Shown here: positions 13,628 through 20,577 of the stretch, piece by piece
Layout of the letters: each line of letters begins with the position of its first letter
How positions within the stretch are numbered: the first letter of the stretch is position 1
DNA from: a virus
IMG/VR virus record: IMGVR_UViG_3300009181_003195
Coordinates: 1-22,582 of that record
Reading direction: 5' to 3' (one strand)
Length of the DNA stretch: 22,582 nucleotides
Made by a program: the position numbers and the translations under genes
The notes under the pieces: model-generated
The model's input: only the letters and a program-made list of their open reading frames with translations
Databases searched by the model: none
What the model was told of the DNA's origin: nothing

Positions 13628-13654
13628 AGAATCTCAATTGTACGGAGAACTATT

Positions 13655-14011
13655 ATGTTAATTTACGGTTATGTTCCAAAATCCAAAAAGCGTAAAACAC
13701 CAAAAGCTCAAAAAGAGCAATATGAACAATGGTTAGAATCAGTGAATAAACCATTGCCAAAATTTACTAGAACTACTGCGTATTTGACAAAAAGCGCAAG
13801 ATCCATCTCTAGCCTCAGTCCTAAGAATTTTGTGCGGGAAACAGTTTATTACCCAAGCAAAAATTCAGACAATATGAGCGCCTGTACAAAACCCCAACAA
13901 AATCGATACACCGGTGACAAGATTATCGGTATCGGCACGATGCACAAGTCGAATGCTGTGCCTATTTTTAACGATTCTGAAGCAAAGGACATTTCTTCTA
14001 TGCGGAGATAA
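13655..14011 (+). CDS. Basic hypothetical protein under a consensus early promoter
   Basis: The ATG at 13655 is chosen because the upstream ATG at 13619 lies inside the promoter spacer, and CGGAGA (13642-13647) precedes 13655 at good distance. The 118-residue product is basic, with KSKKRKTPKAQKEQYEQW near the start, a Ser/Thr-rich middle (TKSARSISSLSP), and a GIGTMHKSNAVPIF...ISSMRR end that I recall from other aquatic phages. There is no membrane segment or catalytic motif. Strong early expression and basic charge suggest a host-interaction or nucleic-acid-binding role; this is inference. Confidence 0.78.
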   Translation: MLIYGYVPKSKKRKTPKAQKEQYEQWLESVNKPLPKFTRTTAYLTKSARSISSLSPKNFVRETVYYPSKNSDNMSACTKPQQNRYTGDKIIGIGTMHKSNAVPIFNDSEAKDISSMRR

Positions 14012-14056
14012 GAAAATTAAACGGAAATATCGCAAAAATGACTTTAGGAGTAAAAA

Positions 14057-14212
14057 ATGTCGCAAAAATTGCAAGAAGATTGGTCAGAAGTGAAAGAATT
14101 GCTCGAAAAAATGTCAATTGAGCAAATTGAAGAATTTATAAGCGCTGTTGAAGTGCTCGGAAAAGCAAAAAAAGCAGGAATGCTCTTTGATAATTATGAA
14201 AATTTACAATAA
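14057..14212 (+). CDS. 51-residue helical hypothetical protein
   Basis: The ATG at 14057 follows a clear TAGGAG site (14045-14050). The product is short, charged and helical (LQEDWSEVKELLEKMSIEQIEEFISAVEVLGKAKKAG), consistent with a coiled-coil or helix-turn-helix-sized unit but without a recognisable motif. It probably shares the transcript from the 13599 promoter. Confidence 0.62.
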   Translation: MSQKLQEDWSEVKELLEKMSIEQIEEFISAVEVLGKAKKAGMLFDNYENLQ

Positions 14213-14226
14213 AATAGGAAATATAT

Positions 14227-14388
14227 ATGAATGAAGATAAACAAAACATTTGGCTTGATGCAAAAGTTGATGATGATGAGATTCCTGCGTGGAAACGCTT
14301 GGATGTTGTCATTCGGAAATGGGCAGCATTGACAGGAATGGAAAATGACTTGTCGGACTATCAACAACGTAAAGAATACTATCAATAA
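14227..14388 (+). CDS. 53-residue hypothetical protein
   Basis: The ATG at 14227 lies seven bases after TAGGAAA (14214-14220). The product is acidic at the start (WLDAKVDDDEIPAW) and has a short helical rest (RLDVVIRKWAALTG, then SDYQQRKEYYQ). No family is recognised. It fills the space between the previous small gene and the CobT-like gene with normal phage spacing. Confidence 0.62.
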   Translation: MNEDKQNIWLDAKVDDDEIPAWKRLDVVIRKWAALTGMENDLSDYQQRKEYYQ

Positions 14389-14401
14389 TTTTGGAAATTA
14401 A

Positions 14402-16561
14402 ATGGAACTTATTCAATCAAAATCACTTTTAGCCAAATTAATGGCAACAGAGAACTTAATCGTAGAGCAACGCAATGTTGCAACGGCAAGCTTTGATGTA
14501 CAAAGTCGAGTACTTACCGTTCCTACGCTAGATAAAAATATTTCTGGATTTCTTTATGACCTTTTTATGGGACATGAAGTCGGTCACGCACTTTACACTC
14601 CTTTGGAAGGAATGAAAAGAGCAAGAGATGAAAAAATTTCTATGTCTATCGCAAATGTGGTAGAAGATTGCCGTATTGAACGTAAGGTCAAGAACAAATA
14701 TCCAGGTATTCGTTCTAGCTTTGTCCGTGCATATCGTGAATTGATTGAAAAAGATTTCTTTGGTACAGCTGGTGTAAACCTCAATGAGTTAAATTTTATT
14801 GACCGTTTGAATCTTTATACAAAAGGCGGTGCTGCACAAGGTATCAAATTTACAGAGTATGAGAAATCTCTTGTTGATATGGTTGAAAAAACAGAATCAT
14901 ATGATAATGTGATTGAGACTACCCGTATTATTGCAAAATATATGAAAGAAGTTGCTGAAGAACAGCGCAAGAAGAACGCCAAAGAATTATCTAAACTACA
15001 AGAAGATGAAGATGGTGAAGATGAATTTGAGGATGTAGAGTTAGACGAAGACGGTGAGTTGACTGGTGATGAAGATATCAATATGGATTTTGATTCTGAT
15101 GAAGATGATTCTTCCGAAGATTCAACGAATGATATACAAACAGGCAATCAAAACGGAATACAAGATGAAGATTTGAAATCATTCACAGATGAAGCATATC
15201 GTCAGAATGAACAAAAATTGTTTTCTAAAGATAGTCAATCATATTACTATGGTAATATTCCAAATGTAAATTTAGATGATATTATTATTGACCATAAAGT
15301 TCTATGGAAAAGATTCTATAGTGAAGCCGCAGTGGATGGATATATTAGTGATTCTGCCAAAAGAGAATTCCAAAAAATAAGAAATGATTCCAAGAAAGTT
15401 GTTGGTTATCTCGCCAAGGAATTTGAACTCCGTAAAAATGCTGACCAGTTGAAACGTGCATCTATTGCTAAAACTGGTGAATTGAATATGAATAGGATTT
15501 ATGCATATCAATTAACTGATGATATCTTCAAAAAAATTACGGTAGTTCCTGGCGCTAAATCACATGGTCTAATTATGTTCCTCGATTGGTCTGGTTCTAT
15601 GGGTTCTCATATTGATAATACAGTTAAACAATTAATCAATTTAGTAATGTTCTGTAAAAAAGTAAATATTCCTTTTGATGTGTATGCTTTCAGTTCAGAA
15701 TATCATGATGAAAATTATGTTGATAACTTTAAGAGACTTGAAAAATCATCTAAAGAAGGTGATATTAAATTAGAACGATTTAATCTATTAAACATATTGT
15801 CTAGTAGAATGTCTGCTATCGAATTCAAAAATGCTGGAAGTGGACTTATACAAGTTTCAAATCGCTTTTGGAGACCAAACTGGTTTGGTCGTGGTGGTAC
15901 ACCTCTGAATGAAACAATTATCTCTGCTATGAAGATTGTTCCGGAATTTCAGAAAAGATACAAATTACAAATTGTAAATACAGTATTCTTAACTGATGGT
16001 GATGGCCATTCTAATAATGAAGTATTTTATAAAACGACTGATGAACCGCTCCGTGACGGCCAACGACCATTGAGAGTTGGTCACAGAAATTCTGGTCCCA
16101 TGATTGATGAAGATGGTTATAAGAAAATTAAGAAATTGATAATCCGTGACCCTATCACAAAACTTGAACATATACCAGATTTTGACCGTAGCCGTGAATT
16201 GACTGCCGCATATATAAAAATGTTGAAGGCAAGAACCAACTGTAACATCCTTGGTTTCTATGTATTGTCTGGTCGTGAACTTGGCCGTGAGTTGTATAGG
16301 TTTTATCCTGGTAAACCAGATTCTTTCTATAATAATTTAAGAATCGAATTCCGTAAAAATAAAGCAACTGTGGTTACTTCATCTGGTTTTGATGAGTATT
16401 ACTTGTTACGCTCTAACGCACTAGATACTAATGATGATGTTGAATTTGAGGTGAAAGAGAATGCAACGACCCGTGGTCTTGTTTCTGCTTTTAGCAAATA
16501 CACAGGGAACCGATTAAGTAATCGGGTAGTTTTAAATCGTTTTATAGGAATGATAGCATGA
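14402..16561 (+). CDS. CobT-like protein: HEVGH metallopeptidase-like region plus VWA domain
   Basis: The 719-residue protein has three parts. Residues 1-190 carry HEVGH (58-62) and VEDCRIE (87-93), a spacing like zinc peptidases and like the N-terminal part of CobT-type proteins. Residues about 200-245 are a strongly acidic linker. Residues about 385-640 form a von Willebrand A domain with a full metal-ion site: LDWSGSMGS, GGTPLNET and LTDGDGHS. In bacteria CobT-type VWA proteins work with an AAA+ ATPase (CobS/MoxR) to insert metal ions or remodel complexes. T4-like phages of aquatic bacteria often carry CobS-type ATPases, but none is in this window. The target and the enzyme activity are unknown. 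Confidence 0.85.
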   Translation: MELIQSKSLLAKLMATENLIVEQRNVATASFDVQSRVLTVPTLDKNISGFLYDLFMGHEVGHALYTPLEGMKRARDEKISMSIANVVEDCRIERKVKNKYPGIRSSFVRAYRELIEKDFFGTAGVNLNELNFIDRLNLYTKGGAAQGIKFTEYEKSLVDMVEKTESYDNVIETTRIIAKYMKEVAEEQRKKNAKELSKLQEDEDGEDEFEDVELDEDGELTGDEDINMDFDSDEDDSSEDSTNDIQTGNQNGIQDEDLKSFTDEAYRQNEQKLFSKDSQSYYYGNIPNVNLDDIIIDHKVLWKRFYSEAAVDGYISDSAKREFQKIRNDSKKVVGYLAKEFELRKNADQLKRASIAKTGELNMNRIYAYQLTDDIFKKITVVPGAKSHGLIMFLDWSGSMGSHIDNTVKQLINLVMFCKKVNIPFDVYAFSSEYHDENYVDNFKRLEKSSKEGDIKLERFNLLNILSSRMSAIEFKNAGSGLIQVSNRFWRPNWFGRGGTPLNETIISAMKIVPEFQKRYKLQIVNTVFLTDGDGHSNNEVFYKTTDEPLRDGQRPLRVGHRNSGPMIDEDGYKKIKKLIIRDPITKLEHIPDFDRSRELTAAYIKMLKARTNCNILGFYVLSGRELGRELYRFYPGKPDSFYNNLRIEFRKNKATVVTSSGFDEYYLLRSNALDTNDDVEFEVKENATTRGLVSAFSKYTGNRLSNRVVLNRFIGMIA

Positions 16562-16770
16562 AAGACTTAACAACATTTATGGGTGCTGGTGGAAAAATTA
16601 CTGCAACGGTAATGGAAGCCGAAGATAAATCATATTATATGGTAAACTACGGTTCACAAGATTATCCAGCCAGTTTTAATAAAGTGTTTATGACTGAAGA
16701 AGAGGCAACTAAGTTTGCTAGTGATTATATTGACAGAGGAAATAAACCAACATTTTTGAGCGAAGCATGA
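16558..16770 (+). CDS. 70-residue hypothetical protein
   Basis: The ATG overlaps the stop of the CobT-like gene (ATGA) and the stop overlaps the next ATG, so the three genes are coupled. The product is a small soluble protein with a likely beta-rich start (GGKITATVMEAEDKSYYMVNYG) and a helix (MTEEEATKFASDYID). No family is recognised. Confidence 0.68.
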   Translation: MKDLTTFMGAGGKITATVMEAEDKSYYMVNYGSQDYPASFNKVFMTEEEATKFASDYIDRGNKPTFLSEA

Positions 16771-17060
16771 TTGAAATAGAAAACAAGATTAAAGAAACAT
16801 TAGTAATTACGCAAGAAGAATGTGCTGAAGTAATTCAGTCAGTTTCAAAGATTCTCCGTTTTGGATTTGACTCAAGTTATCCATTCGAAGATTCTGCAAC
16901 AACAAGAGAATGTTTAGAAATGGAAGTTGGCCAATTACTTTGTATGATTGATATTCTGGTAGAACAGGGTGTTCTTGATGCAACGAATGTTCGCCAAGCT
17001 AGAAGTTACAAAAGAGAAAAACTAAAAGAGTGGTCGAGTATATTCGATGCAACAAATTAA
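16767..17060 (+). CDS. MazG-like nucleotide pyrophosphohydrolase family protein
   Basis: The 97-residue product has the all-alpha MazG-like pattern: Glu17-Glu18-x2-Glu21 in QEECAEVIQSVSKILRFG, then a second helix CLEMEVGQLLCMIDIL. In active enzymes the second motif is E-x2-D; here it is Glu53-x2-Gln56, so one metal ligand is changed. Members hydrolyse NTPs, dNTPs or alarmones to monophosphates; phages use them to alter nucleotide pools or the stringent response. The change may lower activity or mark a subfamily with other ligands. Confidence 0.78.
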   Translation: MIEIENKIKETLVITQEECAEVIQSVSKILRFGFDSSYPFEDSATTRECLEMEVGQLLCMIDILVEQGVLDATNVRQARSYKREKLKEWSSIFDATN

Positions 17061-17187
17061 TATTGATTTAGAACAACTCATTACGTTTTTAAATAAAGTA
17101 TATTGTTGGATTCCACCAAATAATAGCTATATACGGACCGAAATTGAAAATTTTATCAACCAATTGAAACAACATAGGCAACGTTAA
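17047..17187 (+). CDS. 46-residue hypothetical protein
   Basis: The ATG lies within the end of the MazG-like gene (14-base overlap). The product is helical with an amphipathic first half (INIDLEQLITFLNKVYCWIP) and a basic tail (QLKQHRQR). No ribosome site is strong, so translation would depend on coupling. No function is suggested. Confidence 0.5.
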   Translation: MQQINIDLEQLITFLNKVYCWIPPNNSYIRTEIENFINQLKQHRQR

Positions 17188-17188
17188 A

Positions 17189-17308
17189 ATGGAATACATT
17201 AGAACCTTGTTTTTGATTTTGGTAGTAATAACTCTGTATCTATTTTTGGCTGATGATGATTATTACCAAAAAATGGTTGACACCCCTATCTCCATGAGAT
17301 ATAATTAA
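17189..17308 (+). CDS. 39-residue membrane protein
   Basis: The ATG follows the previous stop by one base. The product has a single hydrophobic segment (about 6-20, TLFLILVVITLYLFL) and an acidic tail (ADDDYYQK). The last codons contain a perfect sigma70 promoter (17277-17305), so part of the sequence is constrained by that element. The function is unknown. Confidence 0.5.
   Translation: MEYIRTLFLILVVITLYLFLADDDYYQKMVDTPISMRYN
17277..17305 (+). promoter_or_regulatory. Consensus sigma70 promoter for co-chaperonin gene
   Basis: TTGACA (17277-17282) and TATAAT (17300-17305) are both perfect, with a 17-base spacer. The start point should be near 17312, giving a leader of about 13 bases before the ATG at 17325. 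It is embedded in the end of the small membrane protein gene and gives the GroES-like gene its own host-read transcript. Confidence 0.87.
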
Positions 17309-17324
17309 ATTTTAGAAAGTGAAT

Positions 17325-17585
17325 ATGTTAAAACCAATTAGAAAAAATATTGTCGTTGAACTACTTGAAAAAGAGAAGGTTACCGAAACTGGTATCATTT
17401 TGACTTCCGCTGACTCAGCCGAAGTAAGTAAAGGTATAGTCCTTGCTATTGGTGATGAATGTGAAGATATTAAAGTCGGTGATACAATTCTACCGAACTG
17501 GCAGAAAGCCAGACCTACAAAGTTTGAAGGTACTGATTTCTATATTGTTAATGAAGATGATGTTGTATTAGTTTTTGAGGAGTAA
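17325..17585 (+). CDS. GroES-like co-chaperonin
   Basis: ATG 17325 is preferred over GTG 17319 because of the spacing from GAAAG (17315-17319). The 86-residue product has the GroES order: MLKPIRKNIVVELLEKE, a mobile loop VTETGIILTSADSAEVSKG containing the GIIL element that docks on GroEL, GIVLAIGD, VGDTILPNW and the terminal DVVLVFEE strand. Phage co-chaperonins such as T4 gp31 replace host GroES so that the host GroEL chamber can fold the major capsid protein. No GroEL is encoded here. At 86 residues it is nearer bacterial GroES (97) than gp31 (111). Confidence 0.9.
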   Translation: MLKPIRKNIVVELLEKEKVTETGIILTSADSAEVSKGIVLAIGDECEDIKVGDTILPNWQKARPTKFEGTDFYIVNEDDVVLVFEE

Positions 17586-17587
17586 TT

Positions 17588-17764
17588 ATGAACTTTACAT
17601 ATAATGAAATGTATCTTGCCGTTCTAAGAAAAGAACGTGAGACACTTTTAAAAGAATATTATGATCCACATTCCGAAGGAACTGGACACTTTAATACTGC
17701 TGCAAATGTATTAGAGATGCGTATCAATGAAATTGTAAATATTATGGAGACCGAAAATGCCTAA
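17588..17764 (+). CDS. 58-residue hypothetical protein
   Basis: A strong GAGGAG site (17577-17582) precedes the ATG at 17588. The product is a charged helical protein (YLAVLRKERETLLKEYYDPHSEGTG... broken at DPHSEG, then VLEMRINEIVNIM) that looks like a two-helix hairpin. The stop overlaps the next ATG. No family is recognised. Confidence 0.65.
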   Translation: MNFTYNEMYLAVLRKERETLLKEYYDPHSEGTGHFNTAANVLEMRINEIVNIMETENA

Positions 17765-18554
17765 TTGGTGTACAAACGTGGCTACAATCAACCACGGTGA
17801 TAGTGCTTTGATTGATGCAATTGAGACAGAACTCAAAAAGGAAAAGCCAGAACTTTTCCAGATGTTACGTCCACGGCCACCTGAATTTGAAGAACAGTGG
17901 TATTCTTGGAATGTAGATAACTGGGGAACCAAGTGGGAAGCCAATATCTATAACTATGAACGTGTAGACGATAACAATATTAAAATCAGTTTTGACACCG
18001 CATGGGGTCCTTGTGTTTCTTTGTATGAATATCTATTTGAAAATGGATATGATACGACTGCCTACTATGAAGAAGGCGGTATGGCATTCTGTGGTAAGTA
18101 TGAGTTTGGCGAAGATTACTACTATGATTATTCTGGTATGAATTCTGAAACAATGAAAGAAGAACTTCCTTCAGACCTTGATGAAATGTTTGGTCTATCT
18201 GAACGAATGGCTGACCAAGAAGCCGAAGATGAGGAAGACGAGGATGATGAAGAAGATGAAGAAGATACAGAACCAAATTGGGAACTACAGTATGGTTTTA
18301 CTGATTGGTTTCCTAAGAAAATCAAACCTGTTCGTGATGGCATCTATGAAGTATCGACCGACTCATGGCCGTTTCCACAGAAATGTGAATGGGATGGAAA
18401 GAAATGGAATCACCTAGGTGGTGCTAAGATTACACAATGGCGTGGTCTTGCTGTGGATCCAGTAGCGAAACAATCAGACCTTGAAAAGGCTTTAGAAGAA
18501 CTCAAAGAAGAATTTGATAAACTAATGGCTGAGGAAAACGAAAAGTCTAACTAA
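17757..18554 (+). CDS. Api92/YubB-like protein with ferredoxin-like domain
   Basis: The 265-residue product starts MPNWCTNVATI and has NWGTKWEANIY, ISFDTAWGPCVSLYEYL and YYEEGGMAFCGKYEFG, the pattern of the YubB ferredoxin-like (DUF1281/Api92) family found on plasmids and phages, function unknown. The name refers to a fold; there are too few clustered Cys for an iron-sulfur ferredoxin. After residue 150 comes an extreme acidic stretch of mostly Glu and Asp, then a second segment (WFPKKIKPVRDGIYEVSTDSW in two pieces) and a helical end. A second member begins at 22534. Confidence 0.82.
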   Translation: MPNWCTNVATINHGDSALIDAIETELKKEKPELFQMLRPRPPEFEEQWYSWNVDNWGTKWEANIYNYERVDDNNIKISFDTAWGPCVSLYEYLFENGYDTTAYYEEGGMAFCGKYEFGEDYYYDYSGMNSETMKEELPSDLDEMFGLSERMADQEAEDEEDEDDEEDEEDTEPNWELQYGFTDWFPKKIKPVRDGIYEVSTDSWPFPQKCEWDGKKWNHLGGAKITQWRGLAVDPVAKQSDLEKALEELKEEFDKLMAEENEKSN

Positions 18555-18599
18555 TACCTTTGAGTTTTCACCCAGCGATTTCCGAGAGCTTCCTTCGAA

Positions 18600-18770
18600 T
18601 TACCACATTCTTTGTTCAGAGTGGAAATCCCGAACAATTCTTTCCAAGTCTGAAGCATTCTGAGGTTGTCTCCAGTTAATATACTCCTCAAGGCGAGAGC
18701 CTCTCGGTACATTAACGATGGAAGACAGAGATTGAGCGAAGTTTGCGATAGCGTCAAATAATGGTTGCAT
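18600..18770 (-). CDS. Probable minus-strand small gene, 56 residues
   Basis: On the minus strand an ATG at 18770 follows AAAAGGA by six bases and opens a frame that ends at 18600: MQPLFDAIANFAQSLSSIVN, then RGSRLEEYIN and SDLERIVRDFHSEQRMW. The composition looks like a real protein, and the SRLEEYI...SDLERIVRDF part recalls DUF3563-type small proteins. The gap of about 240 bases between plus-strand genes holds no plus-strand frame. It would be the only minus-strand gene seen in the window. A possible minus promoter is TTGTCA (18863-18868) with TATACC 18 bases on, but it is weak. Confidence 0.62.
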   Translation of the reverse strand: MQPLFDAIANFAQSLSSIVNVPRGSRLEEYINWRQPQNASDLERIVRDFHSEQRMW

Positions 18771-18867
18771 GGTAGTCCTTTTGAGATTGAGATAGATGAC
18801 ACTAGTAGTTGTACTATTAGTGTTTATACTAATATATAGGTATAGAAAATATTACGGGAGTATGACA

Positions 18868-18993
18868 ATGACATTAGAAGAAAAATTAACCGAAGAAGTT
18901 CGAGTACTAGCCGAGATGCTACGTGCTCTTTCTCAAAAAATGAGTGAATTAGAAGCCGCTCTGGCCGAAAAAAATGACGCAACAAGAGATTGA
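18868..18993 (+). CDS. Small coiled-coil protein (41 residues, alternative longer start)
   Basis: The start at ATG 18868 is set by GGGAG (18856-18860) seven bases upstream. The product MTLEEKLTEEVRVLAEMLRAL followed by SQKMSELEAALAEKND is one amphipathic helix with heptads. The same frame is open to ATG 18796, which would add a hydrophobic membrane segment and a RYRKYYG stop-transfer, giving 65 residues; that start has no clear ribosome site. Both forms are possible. Confidence 0.55.
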   Translation: MTLEEKLTEEVRVLAEMLRALSQKMSELEAALAEKNDATRD

Positions 18994-19282
18994 ATTCTTC
19001 TGGCCACTAACAGAACAGATTCGGTTAGACCTGGATTATACTGATTGTTACAAACCACAACACTATTGTAGTAGTGTGAATTCTATTGGTGCTATTCCTG
19101 TTTCTACCTCATATTCATTAGCACCAATTATGACAGGCTTTCAGATTAGACCTACACCAGTTAGTGTTGGATATTGGGGAATTGGTGATGATTCAATGCA
19201 AATTCACAGAGAAAATAGACCGAACTGGTTACGTAGGACATTCAGTAAGATACTCATTGGTTGGGAATGGAAAGACAAATGA
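18974..19282 (+). CDS. Conserved phage protein of unknown function
   Basis: The 102-residue product begins MTQQEIEFFWPLTEQIRLDL, a start I recall from proteins of T4-like phages of aquatic bacteria, and ends in a basic/aromatic NRPNWLRRTFSKILIGWEWKDK (two parts). The middle is Ser/Thr/Pro/Gly-rich and probably beta structure or loop. There is no signal or membrane segment. The ATG overlaps the previous gene by 20 bases, and the stop overlaps the next ATG. Confidence 0.7.
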   Translation: MTQQEIEFFWPLTEQIRLDLDYTDCYKPQHYCSSVNSIGAIPVSTSYSLAPIMTGFQIRPTPVSVGYWGIGDDSMQIHRENRPNWLRRTFSKILIGWEWKDK

Positions 19283-19518
19283 AAAAATGGATGGAAAAAG
19301 AGTTTTTTCAATGGGTGTACTATGATGATGAGGATGGAAAAATCATTGGATCTGTATACAAAGTTGGAAACTCTACAGGCATTTGGGGTGGTAAAATCTA
19401 CCACGACCAACATGAAGGTGTACTAGGTCAGTATATTAATTCTGATTATGCCAGAAAAGCCGTTGAGAAATTTTGGGCTATAATGAGTAGAACATTATTG
19501 GAGAATCATAGTGAATGA
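19279..19518 (+). CDS. Small hypothetical protein
   Basis: The ATG at 19279 overlaps the previous stop (ATGA) with GGAAAG (19268-19273) upstream, so it is preferred over the in-frame TTG 19261 and ATG 19267. The 79-residue product is aromatic-rich with a likely beta-sheet core (FFQWVYYDDEDGKIIGSVYK, GIWGGKIYHD) and a C-terminal helix (ARKAVEKFWAIMSR). It looks like a small globular protein of unknown function. Confidence 0.68.
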   Translation: MKKWMEKEFFQWVYYDDEDGKIIGSVYKVGNSTGIWGGKIYHDQHEGVLGQYINSDYARKAVEKFWAIMSRTLLENHSE

Positions 19519-19723
19519 ACGAATTAAAGAACTTGGTGTACAATCCAAAATACTACAACATATTAACGGAATGAAGCGGTATAACAACCAAGACAAGATA
19601 GAAAAGTTCGCCGAGTTGATTATTATAGAATGTGTTCGTGAGTTTGTTCGTAAGACACCAGTATCCGTAAATGTGTCTAACCGTGCACGCCATGTATTTA
19701 AACATTTTGGAATAAAAGAATGA
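19511..19723 (+). CDS. Conserved small phage protein, GTG start
   Basis: The start is GTG 19511, eight bases after GGAG (19499-19502). The 70-residue product starts MNERIKELGVQSK and has a KFAELIIIECVREFV helix and an HFGIKE end. I recall many T4-like phage proteins with the same NERIKEL...FAELIV.EC layout, none with a known function. It overlaps both neighbours by a few bases. Confidence 0.68.
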   Translation: MNERIKELGVQSKILQHINGMKRYNNQDKIEKFAELIIIECVREFVRKTPVSVNVSNRARHVFKHFGIKE

Positions 19724-19923
19724 ACAACTATGAATTTTGGGCTCTACTGAAAGATGGTACTGAACTACTGGTACAAAACTTGTCCAAAGAAGATGCCACT
19801 CTAAAATACTCAAAATTCATGGCCAGGAATGGTGACCTATCTCATGCCTGTGGTACCTATGAAATGTCAGAGAAGACGAATAGCATACACCAGACAACAA
19901 AGAGAATATTCGGAGTCAAATAA
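19720..19923 (+). CDS. 67-residue hypothetical protein
   Basis: The ATG overlaps the previous stop (ATGA) and the stop overlaps the next start (TAATG). The product (MNNYEFWALLKDGTELLVQN..., with SKEDATLKYSKFMARNGD) looks like a small mixed alpha/beta domain with a short helix. No family is recognised. Confidence 0.62.
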   Translation: MNNYEFWALLKDGTELLVQNLSKEDATLKYSKFMARNGDLSHACGTYEMSEKTNSIHQTTKRIFGVK

Positions 19924-20228
19924 TGTATGAAATGATTGACGATCCTGAAGAAGAAGCCTTCCGTGACCTTGAACGAAAGCTGAGTGCAAACACTAAGACG
20001 CTATCTGACTATGTGAAACCAGTGGGATGGACTAAAGATACGAACCTGACAGGATATCTCAGAGGCACCTATGACGTACTGGCTGTATGGCGAAAAGGAC
20101 CAGAGAAAGAACCTCTGAGTAATATCGGTATCTACACAACGGCACAAGTGGAAGAAATACTGAAAAAATGTGGGGTGAGTCAGGACCTCCTGGAAAAAAA
20201 TTTAGGTCCACAAAAAGTCAAATCCTGA
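19923..20228 (+). CDS. 101-residue hypothetical protein
   Basis: The product starts acidic (MYEMIDDPEEEAFRDLERKL), has a central Gly/Tyr/Thr-rich region (GYLRGTYDVLAVWRKGPEKE), and ends with a helix (QVEEILKKCGVSQDLLEKNL). No motif is recognised. It is the last gene of this overlapped chain; about 380 bases without a plus-strand gene follow. Confidence 0.62.
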   Translation: MYEMIDDPEEEAFRDLERKLSANTKTLSDYVKPVGWTKDTNLTGYLRGTYDVLAVWRKGPEKEPLSNIGIYTTAQVEEILKKCGVSQDLLEKNLGPQKVKS

Positions 20229-20302
20229 AAAAAATTCCTTCGGTAGGAGTTATCAGTTCGTGAGTTTGACCTACCAGTAAAACTTTATTATTACTGCTCA
20301 TC

Positions 20303-20323
20303 CAGCGTTGTTTCCATACAACA
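20303..20323 (+). repeat. Repeat copy 2: CAGCGTTGTT-N3-ATACAACA
   Basis: Identical to 13572-13592 except for the middle three bases (TCC here, AAA there), keeping the GTTGT...ACAAC dyad and its spacing. It is 112 bases before the first TTGCCA promoter. Exact spacing of conserved halves with a free centre is typical of a dimer-binding operator, but an RNA hairpin is also possible. Confidence 0.6.
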
Positions 20324-20434
20324 CTAAGCGCCTCTGAGCCTAATACCAAAGCACTACAAGCGTGCACAGTCTGAAACCAAAAGCACTCACTCTCCAAAAT
20401 ACTCCATTATTCCACTCAAGTATTCCGATAATTC

Positions 20435-20462
20435 TTGCCAATTCGGCGGATCCGTGTATAAT
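20435..20462 (+). promoter_or_regulatory. Tandem promoter P1 (TTGCCA-N16-TATAAT)
   Basis: TTGCCA at 20435-20440 and a perfect TATAAT at 20457-20462, 16 bases apart. The -10 is preceded by GTG and followed by TGACAA. The same layout and flanks recur at 20550. Start point near 20469, giving a leader of about 145 bases to the ATG at 20613. Confidence 0.75.
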
Positions 20463-20513
20463 TGACAAAATCAACACAGCAGAGAGCAGCAGAATATAAC
20501 AATTAAAACAAAA

Positions 20514-20538
20514 GTATTCCAGTAAAAATTGTGAATAC
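20514..20538. repeat. Inverted repeat GTATTC-N13-GAATAC between the tandem promoters
   Basis: A perfect six-base inverted repeat (20514-20519 and 20533-20538) lies just upstream of the second promoter. Centre-to-centre distance is 19 bases, about two helical turns, as for a dimeric regulator. It may be an operator controlling P2 or blocking transcription from P1. Confidence 0.4.
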
Positions 20539-20549
20539 TAATGACGTAA

Positions 20550-20577
20550 TTGCCAAATCTGCCAAAACCTGTATAAT
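20550..20577 (+). promoter_or_regulatory. Tandem promoter P2 (TTGCCA-N16-TATAAT)
   Basis: TTGCCA at 20550-20555 and TATAAT at 20572-20577, again 16 bases apart. Shared flanks with P1 include TGTATAATTGACAA and a following ATCA/CACA pattern, so P1 and P2 appear to be duplicates 115 bases apart. The start point is near 20584, with a leader of about 29 bases to the ATG at 20613. Confidence 0.82.

Noticed and set aside
13619-13654. Upstream in-frame ATG for the gene at 13655
   Set aside because: It lies in the spacer and -10 of a perfect promoter, upstream of the expected transcript start, and has no ribosome site.
18551-18802. 83-codon minus-strand frame over the same gap as the small minus gene
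   Set aside because: It lacks a ribosome site, and a different frame (18770 to 18600) has a good one and a protein-like product, so the longer frame is the shadow.
20259-20281. TTGACC-N17-TATTAC promoter-like match after the 19923 gene
   Set aside because: The -10 is poor, no gene follows at a suitable distance, and it overlaps the arm of an inverted repeat that may end the upstream transcript.
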